Positions 1 to 13,200 of a stretch of 64,000 nt of DNA are shown here, piece by piece. A program made the translations under genes and the position numbers. The stretch comes from Calliopsis andreniformis (lineage: Eukaryota > Arthropoda > Insecta > Hymenoptera > Andrenidae), in the NCBI RefSeq assembly GCF_051401765.1, contig NW_027480429.1, positions 12,838,157 through 12,902,156 of the forward strand, written 5' to 3'. The notes beneath the pieces are model-generated. The model saw only the letters and a program-made list of their open reading frames with translations, did no database searches and was not told where the DNA came from. Position 1 is the stretch's first letter, and each line of letters begins with the position of its first letter.

Positions 1-68
1 TTTCCATCGTATAGAACGAATAATAGCAACCAGTGTCAAAGTTATGGTCATTTCTACGTTCCGGGCAA

Positions 69-86
69 CGTAGGCTTTACTCTACG
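69..86 (+). other. Type A monomer hairpin with a compensatory base-pair swap
   Basis: The inner stem is CGTAG (69-73) and CTACG (82-86) instead of CCTAG and CTAGG. Both members of one pair have changed, C-G to G-C, so pairing is kept. The outer stem is lost, since GCGTCGTTCC replaces GCGTTGCTCC. Copies are at 3555-3572, 40573-40590 and 54681-54698. All may descend from one event, so this is a single observation. Confidence 0.7.
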
Positions 87-562
87 GCGTCGTTCCACCA
101 GATCGAATATTTAGGGCCTAAGAAGTCAACGCCAGACGCATAAAATATAATATAAATATAACAGTTTTTGCATCGTATAAAACGAATAATAGCAACCAGT
201 GTGAAAGATATGGTCATTTCTACGTCCCGGGCAACCTAGGCCTCACTCTAGGGCGCTGCTCCACCAGATTGAATAGTTAGGGCCTAAGAAGCGAACGCCA
301 AGAGCATAAAATACAATACATATACAGCAGTTTTTCCATCGTATAAAACGAATAATAGCAACCAGTGTGAAAGTTATGGTCACTTCTACGTTCCGGGCAA
401 CCTAGGGTTCACTCTAGGGCGTTGCTCCACCAGATCGAATAGTTAGGGACTAAGAAGTGAACGCCCGTAGCATGAAATACACTAAATATAGAAGAGTTTT
501 TCCATCGTATAACAGGAATAATTGCAACCAGTGCGAAAGTGATGGTCATTTCTACATTCAGA

Positions 563-591
563 GCAACCTAGGCTTCACTCTAGGGCGTTGC
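563..591 (+). other. Imperfect hairpin in the monomer core (representative copy)
   Basis: The arms are GCAA-CCTAG and CTAGG-GCG-TTGC around an 8-nt loop, GCTTCACT. This gives 5 bp (CCTAG/CTAGG), a 3-nt bulge (GCG) and 4 bp (GCAA/TTGC). The element occurs at the same place in most monomers, and this copy lies in the second type D-like position of the first HOR (monomer 499-664). It is short and its formation in DNA or RNA is unproven. Confidence 0.6.
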
Positions 592-631
592 TCCACCAGG
601 TCGAATGGTTAGGGCCTTAGAAATCAACGCC
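584..631 (+). other. Second inverted repeat, GGCGTTG / CAACGCC (representative copy)
   Basis: GGCGTTG at 584-590 is a perfect 7-bp reverse complement of CAACGCC at 625-631, with a 34-nt spacer. In monomers with CAACGCCC and GGGCGTTG it extends to 8 bp. It shares its left arm with the right arm of the 563-591 hairpin, so the two stems cannot form together on one strand. It is present in most monomers and broken in some, such as type F (CAACGCTAG in the first HOR). Confidence 0.6.
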
Positions 632-3486
632 AGAAGCATAAAATACAATAAAGATGCAACAGTTTTTCCATCGTATAACAGGAATAACTGCAAACAGTAT
701 GAAAGTACTGGTCATATCTACGTTCCGGGTAACCTAGGTATCACTATAGGGCGTTGCTCCACCAGATCGTATAGCTAGGGACTTAGAATTCAACGCCATA
801 AGAATAAAATACAATATAAGTACAACAGTTTTTCCATCGTATAAAATGAATAATTGCAACCAGTGTGAAAGTTATGGTCATTTCTACATTCCGAGCAACC
901 TAGGCTTCACTCTAGGGCGTTGCTCCACCTGATCCAATAGGTAGGGCCTTAGAAGTCAACGCTAGAAGCATAAAATACAATAAAGATGCAACAGTTTTTC
1001 CATCGTATAAAACGACTAATTGCAAACAGTCTGAAAGTAATGGTCATTTCTACGTTCCAGGCAACCTAGGCTTCACCCTAGGGCGTTGTTCCACCAGATC
1101 GAATAGGTATGGCCTAAGAAGTCAACGCCATAAGAATAAAATACAATATAAATATAACAGTTTTTCCATCGTATAAAACGAATAATAGCAACCAGTGTGA
1201 AGGTTATGGTCATTTCAACGTTGCGGGCAATCTAGGCTTCACTCTAGGGAGTTGCTCCACCAGATCAATCAGTTAGGGCCTTAGAAGTCAACGCCCGAAG
1301 CATAAAATACAAAATAAATAGAACAGTTTTTCCATTGTATAAAACGAATAATTGCTACCAGTGTAAAAGTTATGGTCATTTGTACGTTCCGGGCAACCTA
1401 GGCTTCACTCTAGGGCGTTGCTCCACCAGATCGAATAGTTAGGGCCTTAGAAGTCCACGCCAGAAGTATAAAATACGATAAAGATGCAACAGTTTTTCCA
1501 TCGTATAAAACGAGTAATTGCAACCAGTGTGAAATTTATGGTCATTCCTACATTCCGAGCAACCTAGACTTCACTCTAGAGCGCTGCTCCACCAGATCGA
1601 AGAGTTAGGTCCTTAGAAGTCAACGCCAGAAGCATAAAATACGATATAAATACAACAGTTTGTCCATCGTAGAACAGGAATATTTGCAACCAGTGCGAAA
1701 GTTATGGTCATTTCTGCGTTCCGGGCAACCTAGGCTTCACACTAGGGCGTTGCTCCACCAGATTCAACAGTTAGGGCCTTAGAAGTCAACGCCCGAAGCA
1801 TAAAATACAAAATAAATGGAACAGTTTTTCCATTGTATAAAACGAATAATAGCAATCAGTGTGAAAGTTATGGTCATTTCTACTTTCCGGGCAACCTAGG
1901 ATTCACCCTAGGGCGTTGCTCCAACAGATTGAATAGTTAGGGCCCTAGAAGTCAATGCCCGAAGCATAAAATGCAATCAAAATACAACAGTTTTTACATC
2001 ATATAACAGGAATAATTGCAACCATTTTGAAAGTGATGTTCATTTCTACGTTCCGGGCAACCTAGGCTTCACTTTAGGGCGTTGCTCCACCAGATCGAAT
2101 AGCTAGGGCCTTAGAAGTCAACGCCTGGAGCATAAAATACAAAATAAATAGTACAGTTTTTCCATCGTATAAAACGAATAATTGCTACCAGTGTGGAAGT
2201 TATGGTCATTCCCACGTTCCGGGCAGCCTAGGCTTCACTCTAGGGCGTTGCTCCACCAGATGGAATAGTTAGGGCCTTAGAAGTCAACGCCAGATGCATA
2301 AAATACAATAAAGATGCAACAGTTTTTCCATCGTATAAAACGAATAATTGCAAACAGTCTGAAAGTAATGGTCATTTCTACGTTCCAGGCAACCTAGGCT
2401 TCACCCTAGGGCGTTGTTCCTCCAGATCGAATAGGTAGGGCCTAAGAAGTCAACGCCATAAGAATAAAATACAATATAAATATTACAGTTTTTCCATCGT
2501 ATAAAACGAATAATAGCAACCAGTGTGAAGGTTATGGTCATTTCAACGTTCCGGGCAATCTAGGCTTCACTCTAGGGCGTTGCTCCTCCAGATCAATCAG
2601 TTAGGGCCTTAGAAGTTAACGCCCGAAGCATAAAATATAAAATAAATAGAACAGTTTTTCCATTGTATAAAACGAATAATAGCAACCAGTGTGAAAGTTA
2701 TGGTCATTTCTACGTTCCGGGCTTCCTAGGCTTCACTTTATGGCGTTGCTCCACGACATCGAATAGCTACGGCCTTAGAAGTCAACGCCTGAAGCATAAA
2801 ATGCAATAAAAATACAACAGTTTTTTCACCGTATAACAGGAATAATTGCAACAAGCGTGAAGGTAATGGTCATTTCTGCGTTCCGGACAACCTAGGCTTC
2901 ACCCTAGGGCGTTGTTCCACCAAATCGAATAGTTAGGGCCTAAGAAGTGAACGCCAGAAGCATAAAATACAATATAAATACAACAGTTTTACCATCATAT
3001 AAAACGGATAATTGCAACCAGGATGAAAGTTATGGTCATTTCTACTTTCCGGGCAACCTAGGCTTCACCCTAGGGCGCTGCTCCAACAGATTGATTAGTT
3101 AGGGCCTTAGAAGTCAATGCCCGAAGCATAAAGTGCAATAAAAGTACATCAGTTCTTCCATCATATAACAGGAATAATTGCAACCAGTGTGAAAGTAATG
3201 GTCATTTCCATGTTCCCGGCAACCTAGGCTTCACTCTAGGGCGTTGCTCCACCTGATCGAATAGTTAGGGCCTTAGAAGTCAACGCCAGAAGCCTAAAAT
3301 ACAATAAAGATGCAACAGTTTTTCCATCGTATAACAGGAATAACTGCAACCAGTGTGAAAGTAATGGTCATTTCTACGTTCCGAGCATCCTAGGCTTCAC
3401 TCCAGGGCGTTCGTCAACCAGATCGAATAGTTAGGGCCAAAGGAATCAAGGCCAGAAGCATAACATAGAATATAAATATAACAGTT

Positions 3487-6142
3487 TTTCCATCGTATAG
3501 AACGAATAATAGCAACCAGTGTCAAAGTTATGGTCATTTCTACGTTCCGGGCAACGTAGGCTTTACTCTACGGCGTCGTTCCACCAGATCGAATATTTAG
3601 GGCCTAAGAAGTCAACGCCAGACGCATAAAATATAATATAAATATAACAGTTTTTGCATCGTATAAAACGAATAATAGCAACCAGTGTGAAAGATATGGT
3701 CATTTCTACGTCCCGGGCAACCTAGGCCTCACTCTAGGGCGCTGCTCCACCAGATTGAATAGTTAGGGCCTAAGAAGCGAACGCCAAGAGCATAAAATAC
3801 AATACATATACAGCAGTTTTTCCATCGTATAAAACGAATAATAGCAACCAGTGTGAAAGTTATGGTCACTTCTACGTTCCGGGCAACCTAGGGTTCACTC
3901 TAGGGCGTTGCTCCACCAGATCGAATAGTTAGGGACTAAGAAGTGAACGCCCGTAGCATGAAATACACTAAATATAGAAGAGTTTTTCCATCGTATAACA
4001 GGAATAATTGCAACCAGTGCGAAAGTGATGGTCATTTCTACATTCAGAGCAACCTAGGCTTCACTCTAGGGCGTTGCTCCACCAGGTCGAATGGTTAGGG
4101 CCTTAGAAATCAACGCCAGAAGCATAAAATACAATAAAGATGCAACAGTTTTTCCATCGTATAACAGGAATAACTGCAAACAGTATGAAAGTACTGGTCA
4201 TATCTACGTTCCGGGTAACCTAGGTATCACTATAGGGCGTTGCTCCACCAGATCGTATAGCTAGGGACTTAGAATTCAACGCCATAAGAATAAAATACAA
4301 TATAAGTACAACAGTTTTTCCATCGTATAAAATGAATAATTGCAACCAGTGTGAAAGTTATGGTCATTTCTACATTCCGAGCAACCTAGGCTTCACTCTA
4401 GGGCGTTGCTCCACCTGATCCAATAGGTAGGGCCTTAGAAGTCAACGCTAGAAGCATAAAATACAATAAAGATGCAACAGTTTTTCCATCGTATAAAACG
4501 ACTAATTGCAAACAGTCTGAAAGTAATGGTCATTTCTACGTTCCAGGCAACCTAGGCTTCACCCTAGGGCGTTGTTCCACCAGATCGAATAGGTATGGCC
4601 TAAGAAGTCAACGCCATAAGAATAAAATACAATATAAATATAACAGTTTTTCCATCGTATAAAACGAATAATAGCAACCAGTGTGAAGGTTATGGTCATT
4701 TCAACGTTGCGGGCAATCTAGGCTTCACTCTAGGGAGTTGCTCCACCAGATCAATCAGTTAGGGCCTTAGAAGTCAACGCCCGAAGCATAAAATACAAAA
4801 TAAATAGAACAGTTTTTCCATTGTATAAAACGAATAATTGCTACCAGTGTAAAAGTTATGGTCATTTGTACGTTCCGGGCAACCTAGGCTTCACTCTAGG
4901 GCGTTGCTCCACCAGATCGAATAGTTAGGGCCTTAGAAGTCCACGCCAGAAGTATAAAATACGATAAAGATGCAACAGTTTTTCCATCGTATAAAACGAG
5001 TAATTGCAACCAGTGTGAAATTTATGGTCATTCCTACATTCCGAGCAACCTAGACTTCACTCTAGAGCGCTGCTCCACCAGATCGAAGAGTTAGGTCCTT
5101 AGAAGTCAACGCCAGAAGCATAAAATACGATATAAATACAACAGTTTGTCCATCGTAGAACAGGAATATTTGCAACCAGTGCGAAAGTTATGGTCATTTC
5201 TGCGTTCCGGGCAACCTAGGCTTCACACTAGGGCGTTGCTCCACCAGATTCAACAGTTAGGGCCTTAGAAGTCAACGCCCGAAGCATAAAATACAAAATA
5301 AATGGAACAGTTTTTCCATTGTATAAAACGAATAATAGCAATCAGTGTGAAAGTTATGGTCATTTCTACTTTCCGGGCAACCTAGGATTCACCCTAGGGC
5401 GTTGCTCCAACAGATTGAATAGTTAGGGCCCTAGAAGTCAATGCCCGAAGCATAAAATGCAATCAAAATACAACAGTTTTTACATCATATAACAGGAATA
5501 ATTGCAACCATTTTGAAAGTGATGTTCATTTCTACGTTCCGGGCAACCTAGGCTTCACTTTAGGGCGTTGCTCCACCAGATCGAATAGCTAGGGCCTTAG
5601 AAGTCAACGCCTGGAGCATAAAATACAAAATAAATAGTACAGTTTTTCCATCGTATAAAACGAATAATTGCTACCAGTGTGGAAGTTATGGTCATTCCCA
5701 CGTTCCGGGCAGCCTAGGCTTCACTCTAGGGCGTTGCTCCACCAGATGGAATAGTTAGGGCCTTAGAAGTCAACGCCAGATGCATAAAATACAATAAAGA
5801 TGCAACAGTTTTTCCATCGTATAAAACGAATAATTGCAAACAGTCTGAAAGTAATGGTCATTTCTACGTTCCAGGCAACCTAGGCTTCACCCTAGGGCGT
5901 TGTTCCTCCAGATCGAATAGGTAGGGCCTAAGAAGTCAACGCCATAAGAATAAAATACAATATAAATATTACAGTTTTTCCATCGTATAAAACGAATAAT
6001 AGCAACCAGTGTGAAGGTTATGGTCATTTCAACGTTCCGGGCAATCTAGGCTTCACTCTAGGGCGTTGCTCCTCCAGATCAATCAGTTAGGGCCTTAGAA
6101 GTTAACGCCCGAAGCATAAAATATAAAATAAATAGAACAGTT
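3487..6142 (+). repeat. 21-monomer HOR, partial second copy (types A-P)
   Basis: This stretch repeats monomers A to P at an offset of 3,486 bp, and I saw no difference in the lines compared. Correspondence runs a little into the next monomer and breaks near 6172, where ATAATAGC (type Q, about 2684) is replaced by ATAATTGCTACC (type V). The very low divergence against the clearly different neighbouring monomers points to recent duplication of a multi-monomer block rather than monomer-by-monomer homogenisation. Confidence 0.9.
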
Positions 6143-6474
6143 TTTCCATTGTATAAAACGAATAATTGCTACCAGTGTAAAAGTTAAGGTCATTTCTGCG
6201 TTCCGGGTAACCTAGGCTTCACTCTAGGGCGTTGCTCCACCAGATCGAATAGTTAGAGCCTTAGAAGTCCACGCCAGAAGCATAAAATACGATAAAGATG
6301 CAACAGTTTTTCCATAGTATAAAACGAATAATTGCAACCAGTGTGAAATTTATGGTCATTCCTACATTCCGGGCAACCTAGGATTCACCCTAGGGCGCTG
6401 CTCCAACAGATTGAATAGTTAGGGCCCTAGAAGTCAACGCCAGACGCATAAAATACAATAAAAATACAACAGTG
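6143..6474 (+). repeat. Monomers V and W, hinge between the 21-mer and 9-mer arrays
   Basis: V (6143) carries GTAAAAGTTAAGG and a GGGTAACC variant. W (6309) carries GAAATTTATGG, GGATTCACCC and GCGCTGCTCCAACAG. The order P-V-W recurs as a fixed module in the 26-mer HOR (18427-18924, 27225-27722, 31541-32038 and 35691-36188). Here W is followed by an AE-type monomer, whereas in the 26-mer it is followed by X. This pair therefore marks the boundary between the two array families. Confidence 0.8.
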
Positions 6475-7968
6475 TTTCCATCGTATAAAACGAATAATTG
6501 CAACCAGTATGAAACTTATGGTCATTTCTACTTTCCGAGCAAGCTAGGCTTCACCCTAGGGCGTGGCTCCAACAGATTGAATAGTTAGGACCTTAGAAGT
6601 GAACGCCCAAACCATAAAATGCAAAAAAAATACAACAGTGTTTCCATCATATAACAGGAATAATTGCAACCAGTTTGAAAGTGATGGCCAATTCTACGTT
6701 CCGGGCAACCTAGGCTTCTCTCAAGGGCGTTGCTCCACCAGATCGAATAGATAGTGCCTTAGAAGTCAACACCAGACGCATAAAATACAATATAAATACA
6801 ACAGCGTTTCCATCGTATAAAACGAATAATTGCAACCAGTGTGAAAGTTATGGTCATTTCCACATTCCGTGTAACATAGGCTTCACTCTAGGGCGTTGCT
6901 CCACCAGATCGAATAGTTAGGTCCTTAGAAGTAAACGCCAGAAGCATAAAATACAATATAGATACAACAGCTTTTCCATCGTATAAAAGGATTAATTGCA
7001 ACCAGTTTGAACGTGATGGTCATTTCTCCCTTCCGGGCAAGCTAGGCATCACTCTAGGGCGTTGCTCCACTAGATCGAACAGCTAGGGCCTTAGAAGTCA
7101 ACGCCAGAAGCATAAAATACAATATAAATACAACAGTTTTTCCATCGTATAAAACGAATAATTGCAACCAGTATGAAACTTATGGTCATTTCTACTTTCC
7201 GAGCAACCTAGGCTTCACCCTAGGGCGTTGCTCCAACAGATTGAATAGTTAGGGCCTAAGAAGTCAACGCCAGAGGCATAACATACAATATAAATACAAC
7301 AGTTTTTCCATCGCATAAAACGAATAATTGTAACCAGTGTGAAAGTAATGGTCATTTCTACGTTCCGTGCAAGCTGGGCTTCACCCTAGGCCGTTGTTCC
7401 ACCAGACCGAATAGTTAGGGCCAAGGAAGTGAACGCCAGAAGCATAAAATACGATATAAATACAACAGCTATTCCATCGTATAAAACGAATAATTGTAAC
7501 CAGTGTGAAAGTAATGGTCATTTCTACGTTCCGTGCAAGCTAGGCTTCACCCTAGGCTGTTGTTCCACCAGATCGAATAGTTAGGGCCTAAGAAGTGAAC
7601 GCCAGAAGCATAAAGTGCAATAAAAATACAACAGTTTTTCCCTCGTATAACAGGATTAATTGCAACCAGTTTGAAAGTGATGGTCATTTCTCCTTTCCGG
7701 GCAACCTAGGCTTCACTCTAGGGCGTTGCTCCACTAGACCGAATTGCTAGGGCCTTAGAAGTCAACGTCAGAAGCATAAAATACAATATAAATTCAACAG
7801 TTTTTCCATCGTATAAAACGAATAATTGCAACCAGTATGAAACTGATGGTCATTCCTACTTTCCGAGCAACCTGGGCTTCACCCTAGGGCGTTGCTCCAA
7901 CAGATTGAATAGTTAGGGCCTTAGAAGCCAACGCCCGAAGCATAAAATGCAATAAAAATACAACAGTG
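6475..7968 (+). repeat. 9-monomer HOR, copy 1
   Basis: Nine monomers (1,494 bp) have the order AE AF X Y (AE/AD-like) AA AB AC AD. AE has GTGGCTCCAACAG and a tail with an A8 tract. AF has GATGGCCAATTC. X has CACATTCCGTGT. Y has AAAAGGATTAATTG with TTTGAACGTG. AA has CCATCGCATAAAACG. AB has the ACAGCTATTCC start. AC has CAGGATTAATTG with CATTTCTCC. The same order restarts at 7969 and 9463. The fifth monomer (7139) is GTATGAAACTT-type rather than Z, so this copy differs from copy 2 there. Confidence 0.85.
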
Positions 7969-9462
7969 TTTCCATCGTATAAAACGAATAATTGCAACCA
8001 GTATGAAACTTATGGTCATTTCTACTTTCCGAGCAAGCTAGGCTTCACCATAGGGCGTGGCTCCAACAGATTGAATAGTTAGGACCTTAGAAGTGAACGC
8101 CCGAACCATAAAATGCAAAAAAAATACAACAGTGTTTCTATCATATAACAGGAATAATTGCAACCAGTTTGAAAGTGATGGCCAATTCTACGTTCCGGGC
8201 AACCTAGGCTTCTCTCTAGGGCGTTGCTCCACCAGATCGAATAGATAGTGCCTTAGAAGTCAACGCCAGACGCATAAAATACAACATAAATACAACAGCG
8301 TTTCCATCGTATAAAACGAATAATTGCAACCAGTGTGAAAGTTATGGTCATTTCCACATTCCGTGTAACCTAGGCTTCACTCTAGGGCGTTGCTCCACCA
8401 GATCGAATAGTTAGGTCCTTAGAAGTAAACGCCAGAAGCATAAAATACAATATAGATACAACAGCTTTTCCATCGTATAAAAGGATTAATTGCAACCAGT
8501 TTGAACGTGATGGTCATTTCTCCCTTCCGTGCAACCTAGGCATCACTCTAGGGCGTTGCTCCACTAGATCGAACAGCTAGGGCCTTAGAAGTCAACGCCA
8601 GAAGCATAAAATACAATATAAATACAACAGTTTTTCCATCGTATAAAACGAATAATTGCAACCAGTTTGAACGTGATGGTCATTTCTCCCTTCCGGGCAA
8701 GCTAGGCTTCACTCTAGGGCGTTGCTCCACTAGATCGAACAGCTGGTGCCTTAGAAGTCAACGCCAGAAACATAAAATACAATATAAATACAACAGTTTT
8801 TCCATCGCATAAAACGAATAATTGTAACCAGTGTGAAAGTAATGGTAATTTCTATGTTCCGTGCAAGCTGGGCTTCACCCTAGGCCGTTGTTCCACCAGA
8901 TCGAATAGTTAGGGCCTAAGAAGTGAACGCCAGAAGCATAAAATACGATATAAATACAACAGCTATTCCATCGTATAAAACGAATAATTGTAACCAGTGT
9001 GAAAGTAATGGTCATTTCTACGTTCCAGGCAAGCTAGGCTTCACCCTAGGCCGTTGTTCCACCAGTTCGAATAGTTAGGGCCTAAGAAGTGAACGCCAGA
9101 AGCATAAAATGCAATAAAAATACAACAGTTTTTCCATCGTATAACAGGATTAATTGCAACCAGTTTGAAAGTGATGGTCATTTCTCCTTTCCGGGCAACC
9201 TAGGCTTCACTCTAGGGCGTTGCTCCACTAGACCGAATTGCTAGGGCCTTAGAGGTCAACGCCAGAAGCATAAAATACAATATAAATTCAACAGTTTTTC
9301 CATCGTATAAAACGAATAATTGCAACCAGTATGGAACTGATGGTCATTCCTACTTTCCGAGCAACCTAGGCTTCACCCTAGGGCGTTGCTCCAACAGATT
9401 GAATAGTTAGGGCCTTAGAAGCCAACGCCCGAAGCATAAAATGCAATAAAAATACAACAGTG
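7969..9462 (+). repeat. 9-monomer HOR, copy 2
   Basis: This is the second 1,494-bp unit, ordered AE AF X Y Z AA AB AC AD. Its Z monomer (8633, TTTGAACGTG with CTCCCTTCC) is the type found at the equivalent place in the later 26-mer HOR. Its AE has CACCATAGGGCGTGG and its AF begins TTTCTATCATATAAC, both also as in the 26-mer. Copy 2 is therefore a closer relative of the 26-mer source than copies 1 or 3. Confidence 0.85.
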
Positions 9463-10292
9463 TTTCCATCGTATAAAACGAATAATTGCAACCAGTATGA
9501 AACTTATGGTCATTTCTACTTTCCGAGCAAGCTAGGCTTCACCCTAGGGCGTGGCTCCAACAGATTGAATAGTTAGGACCTTAGAAGTGAACGCCCAAAC
9601 CATAAAATGCAAAAAAAATACAACAGTGTTTCCATCATATAACAGGAATAATTGCAACCAGTTTGAAAGTGATGGCCAATTCTACGTTCCGGGCAACCTA
9701 GGCTTCTCTCAAGGGCGTTGCTCCACCAGATCGAATAGATAGTGCCTTAGAAGTCAACACCAGACGCATAAAATACAATATAAATACAACAGCGTTTCCA
9801 TCGTATAAAACGAATAATTGCAACCAGTGTGAAAGTTATGGTCATTTCCACATTCCGTGTAACATAGGCTTCACTCTAGGGCGTTGCTCCACCAGATCGA
9901 ATAGTTAGGTCCTTAGAAGTAAACGCCAGAAGCATAAAATACAATATAGATACAACAGCTTTTCCATCGTATAAAAGGATTAATTGCAACCAGTTTGAAC
10001 GTGATGGTCATTTCTCCCTTCCGGGCAAGCTAGGCATCACTCTAGGGCGTTGCTCCACTAGATCGAACAGCTAGGGCCTTAGAAGTCAACGCCAGAAGCA
10101 TAAAATACAATATAAATACAACAGTTTTTCCATCGTATAAAACGAATAATTGCAACCAGTATGAAACTTATGGTCATTTCTACTTTCCGAGCAACCTAGG
10201 CTTCACCCTAGGGCGTTGCTCCAACAGATTGAATAGTTAGGGCCTAAGAAGTCAACGCCAGAGGCATAAAATACAATATAAATACAACAGTT
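9463..10292 (+). repeat. 9-monomer HOR, partial copy 3
   Basis: Five monomers match 6475-7304 at an offset of 2,988 bp (two HOR units). They share private variants such as CTCAAGGGCG in AF, GTCAACACCAGACG and GTGTAACATAGG in X. One difference I saw is AAATAC here against ACATAC near 7280. After 10292 the expected AA monomer is absent and another GTATGAAACTT monomer follows. Copy 3 is more like copy 1 than copy 2, which suggests an 18-monomer (2,988-bp) secondary period. Confidence 0.85.
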
Positions 10293-13200
10293 TTTCCATC
10301 GTATAAAACGAATAATTGCAACCAGTATGAAACTTATGGTCATTTCTACTTTCCGAGCAACCTAGGCTTCACCCTAGGGCGGTGCTCCAACGGATTGAAT
10401 AGTTAGGGCCTTAGAAGTCAACGCCCGAAATATAAAATGCAAAAAAAATACAACAGTGTTTCCATCATATAACAGGAATAATTGCAACCAGTTTGAAAGT
10501 GATGGCCAATTCTACGTTCCGGGCAACCTAGATTTCACTCCAGGGCGTTGCTCCACCAGACCCAATAATTACGGCCTAAGAAGTCAACGCCAGAAGCATA
10601 AAATACGATATAAATACAACAGCTTTTCCATCGTATAAAGCGAATAATTGCAACCAGTGTGAAAGTAATGGTCATTTCTACGTCCCGAGGACCCTAGGCG
10701 TCACTCTAGGGCGTTGCTCCACCACATCTAATAGCTACGGCCTTAGTAGTCAACGCCAGAGGCATAAAGTACAATATAAATACAACAGCGTTTCCATCGT
10801 ATAAAACGAATAATTGCAACCAGTGTGAAAGTTATGGTCATTTCTACATTCCGAGCAACCTAGGATCCACTCCAGGGCGTTGCTCCACAAGATCGAATAG
10901 TTAGGTCCTTAGAAGTAAACGCCAGAAGCATAAAATACGATATAAATACAACAGCGTTTGCATCGTATAAAACGAATAATTGCAACCAGTGTGAAAGTTA
11001 TGGTCATTTCTACATTCCGAGCAACCTAGGATTCACTCTAGGGCGTTGCTCCACCAGATCGAATAGTTAGGTCCTTAGAAGCATACGCCAGAAGCATATA
11101 ATACAATATAGATACAACAGCTTTTCCATCGTATAAAAGGATTAATTGCAACCAGTTTGAACGTGATGGTCATTTCTCCCTTCCGGGCAACCTAGGCTTC
11201 ACTCTAGGGCGTTGCTCCACTAGATCGAACAGCTAGGGCCTTGGAAGTCAACGACAGAGGCATAAAATACAATATAAATACAACAGCTTTTCCATCGTAT
11301 AAAACGAATAATTGCAACCAGTGTGAAAGTGATGGCGAATTCTACCTTCCGGGCATTCTAGGCTTCACTATAGGGCGTTGCTCCACCAGATCGAAAAGTT
11401 AGTGCCTTAGAAGTCAACGCCAGAAGCATAAAATACAATATAAATACAACAGTTTTTCCATCGTATAAAACGAATAATTGCAACCAGTATGAAACATATG
11501 GTCGTTTCTACTTTCCGAACAACCTACGCTTCACCCTAGGGCGTTGCTCCAACGGATTGAATAGTTAGGGCCTTAGAAGTCAACGCCCGAACCATAAAAT
11601 GCAAAAAAAATACAACAGTGTTTCCATCATATAACAGCAATAATTGCAACCAGTTTGAAAGTGATGGCCAATTCTACGTTCCGGGCAACCTAGGTTTCAC
11701 TCCAGGGCGTTGCTCCACCAGACCGAATAGTTACGGCCTAAGAAGTCAACGCCAGAAGCATAAAATACGATATAAATGCAACAGCTTTTCCATCGTATAT
11801 AACGAACAATTGCAACCAGTGTGAAACTAATGGTCATTTCTACGTCCCGAGCACCCTAGGCGTCACTGTAGGGCGTTGCTCCACCACATCTAATAGCTAC
11901 GGCCTTAGAAGTCAACGCCAGAGGCATAAAGTACAATATAAATACAACAGCGTTTCCATCGTATAAAACGAATAATTGCAACCAGTGTGAAAGTTATGTT
12001 CATTTCTACATTCCGAGCAAGCTAGGATCCACTCTAAGGCGTTGCTCCACCAGATAGAATAGTTAGGTCCTTAGAAGTAAACGCCAGAAGCATAAAATAC
12101 AATATAAATACAACAGTTTTTACATCGTATAAAACGAATAATTGCAACCAGTTTGAAAGCGATGGCCAATTCTACCTTCCGGGCAACCTAGGCTCCACTC
12201 TAGGGCGTTGCTCCACCAGATCGAATAGTTAGTGCCTTAGAAGTGAACGCGAGAAGCATGAAATACAATATGAATAAAACAGTTTTTCCATCGCATAAAA
12301 CGAATAATTGCAACCAGTATGAAACTTATGGTCATTTCTACTTTCCGAGCAACCTAGGCTTCACCCTAGGGCGTTGCTCCAACGGATTGAATAGTTAGGG
12401 CCTTAGAAGTCAACGCCCGAAATATAAAATGCAAAAAAAATACAACAGTGTTTCCATCATATAACAGCAATAATTGCAACCAGTTTGAAAGTGATGGCCA
12501 ATTCTACGTTCCGGGCAACCTAGGTTTCACTCCAGGGCGTTGCTCCACCAGACCGAATAGTTACGGCCGAAGAAGTCAACGCGAGAAGCATAAAATACGA
12601 TATAAATGCAACAGCTTTTCCATCGTATAAAACGAATAATTGCAACCAGTGTGAAAGTAATGGTCATTTCTACGTCCCGAGCACCCTAGGCGTCACTGTA
12701 GGGCGTTGCTCCACCACATCTAATAGCTACGGCCTTAGAAGTCAACGCAAGAGGCATAAAATACAATATAAATACTACAGCTTTTCCATCGTATAAAGCG
12801 AATAATAGCAACCAGTATGAAACTTATGGTCATTTCTACTTTCCGAGCAACCTAGGCTTCACACTAGGGCGTTGCTCCAACAGATTGAATAGTTAGGGCC
12901 TTAGAAGTCAACGCCCGAACCATAAAATGCAAAAAAAATACAACAGTGTTTCCATCATATAACAGGAATAATTGCAACCAGTTTGAAAGTGATGGCCAAT
13001 TCTACTTTCCGGGCAACCTAGATTTCACTCCAGGGCGTTGCTCCACCAGACCGAATCGTTACGGCTTAAGAAGTCAACGCCAGGAGCATAAAATACGATA
13101 TAAATACAACAGCTTTTCCATCGTATAAAACGAATAATTGCAACCAGTGTGAAAGTAATGGTCATTTCTACGTTCCGAGCACCCTAGGCGTCACTCTAGG

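Larger units (their letters stand above)
1..3486 (+). repeat. 21-monomer HOR, first copy (types A-U)
   Basis: Twenty-one distinguishable monomers occupy exactly 21 x 166 = 3,486 bp before the pattern restarts at 3487. Diagnostic types include A (1; CTTTACTCTACGG), C (333; CCCGTAGCATGAAATACACT tail), D (499; ACATTCAGAGC), E (665; AAAGTACTGG), F (831; ACCTGATCCAATAGG), K (1661; GTCCATCGTAGAACAGG), M (1993; ACCATTTTGAAAGTGATG), N (2159; GTGTGGAAG) and P (2491; CAACGTTCCGGGCAATC). The last five monomers (Q-U, 2657-3486) are not repeated in the next copy. The window edge cuts the array, so earlier copies may exist. Confidence 0.9.

Noticed and set aside
3487..6142. Assembly artefact (a falsely duplicated contig end) as the reason for the near-perfect 3,486-bp repeat
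   Set aside because: It cannot be excluded from sequence alone. However, the copies diverge cleanly at about 6172 into a different in-register monomer, as at the other junctions, so real HOR duplication is the simpler reading. Read depth across 1-6500 would decide.
9061..9075. Possible Pol III B-box (AGTTCGAATAG)
   Set aside because: It lacks the flanking GG and CC of GGTTCGANTCC, arises from a single substitution in the usual AGATCGAATAG, and no tRNA fold or A-box is near.
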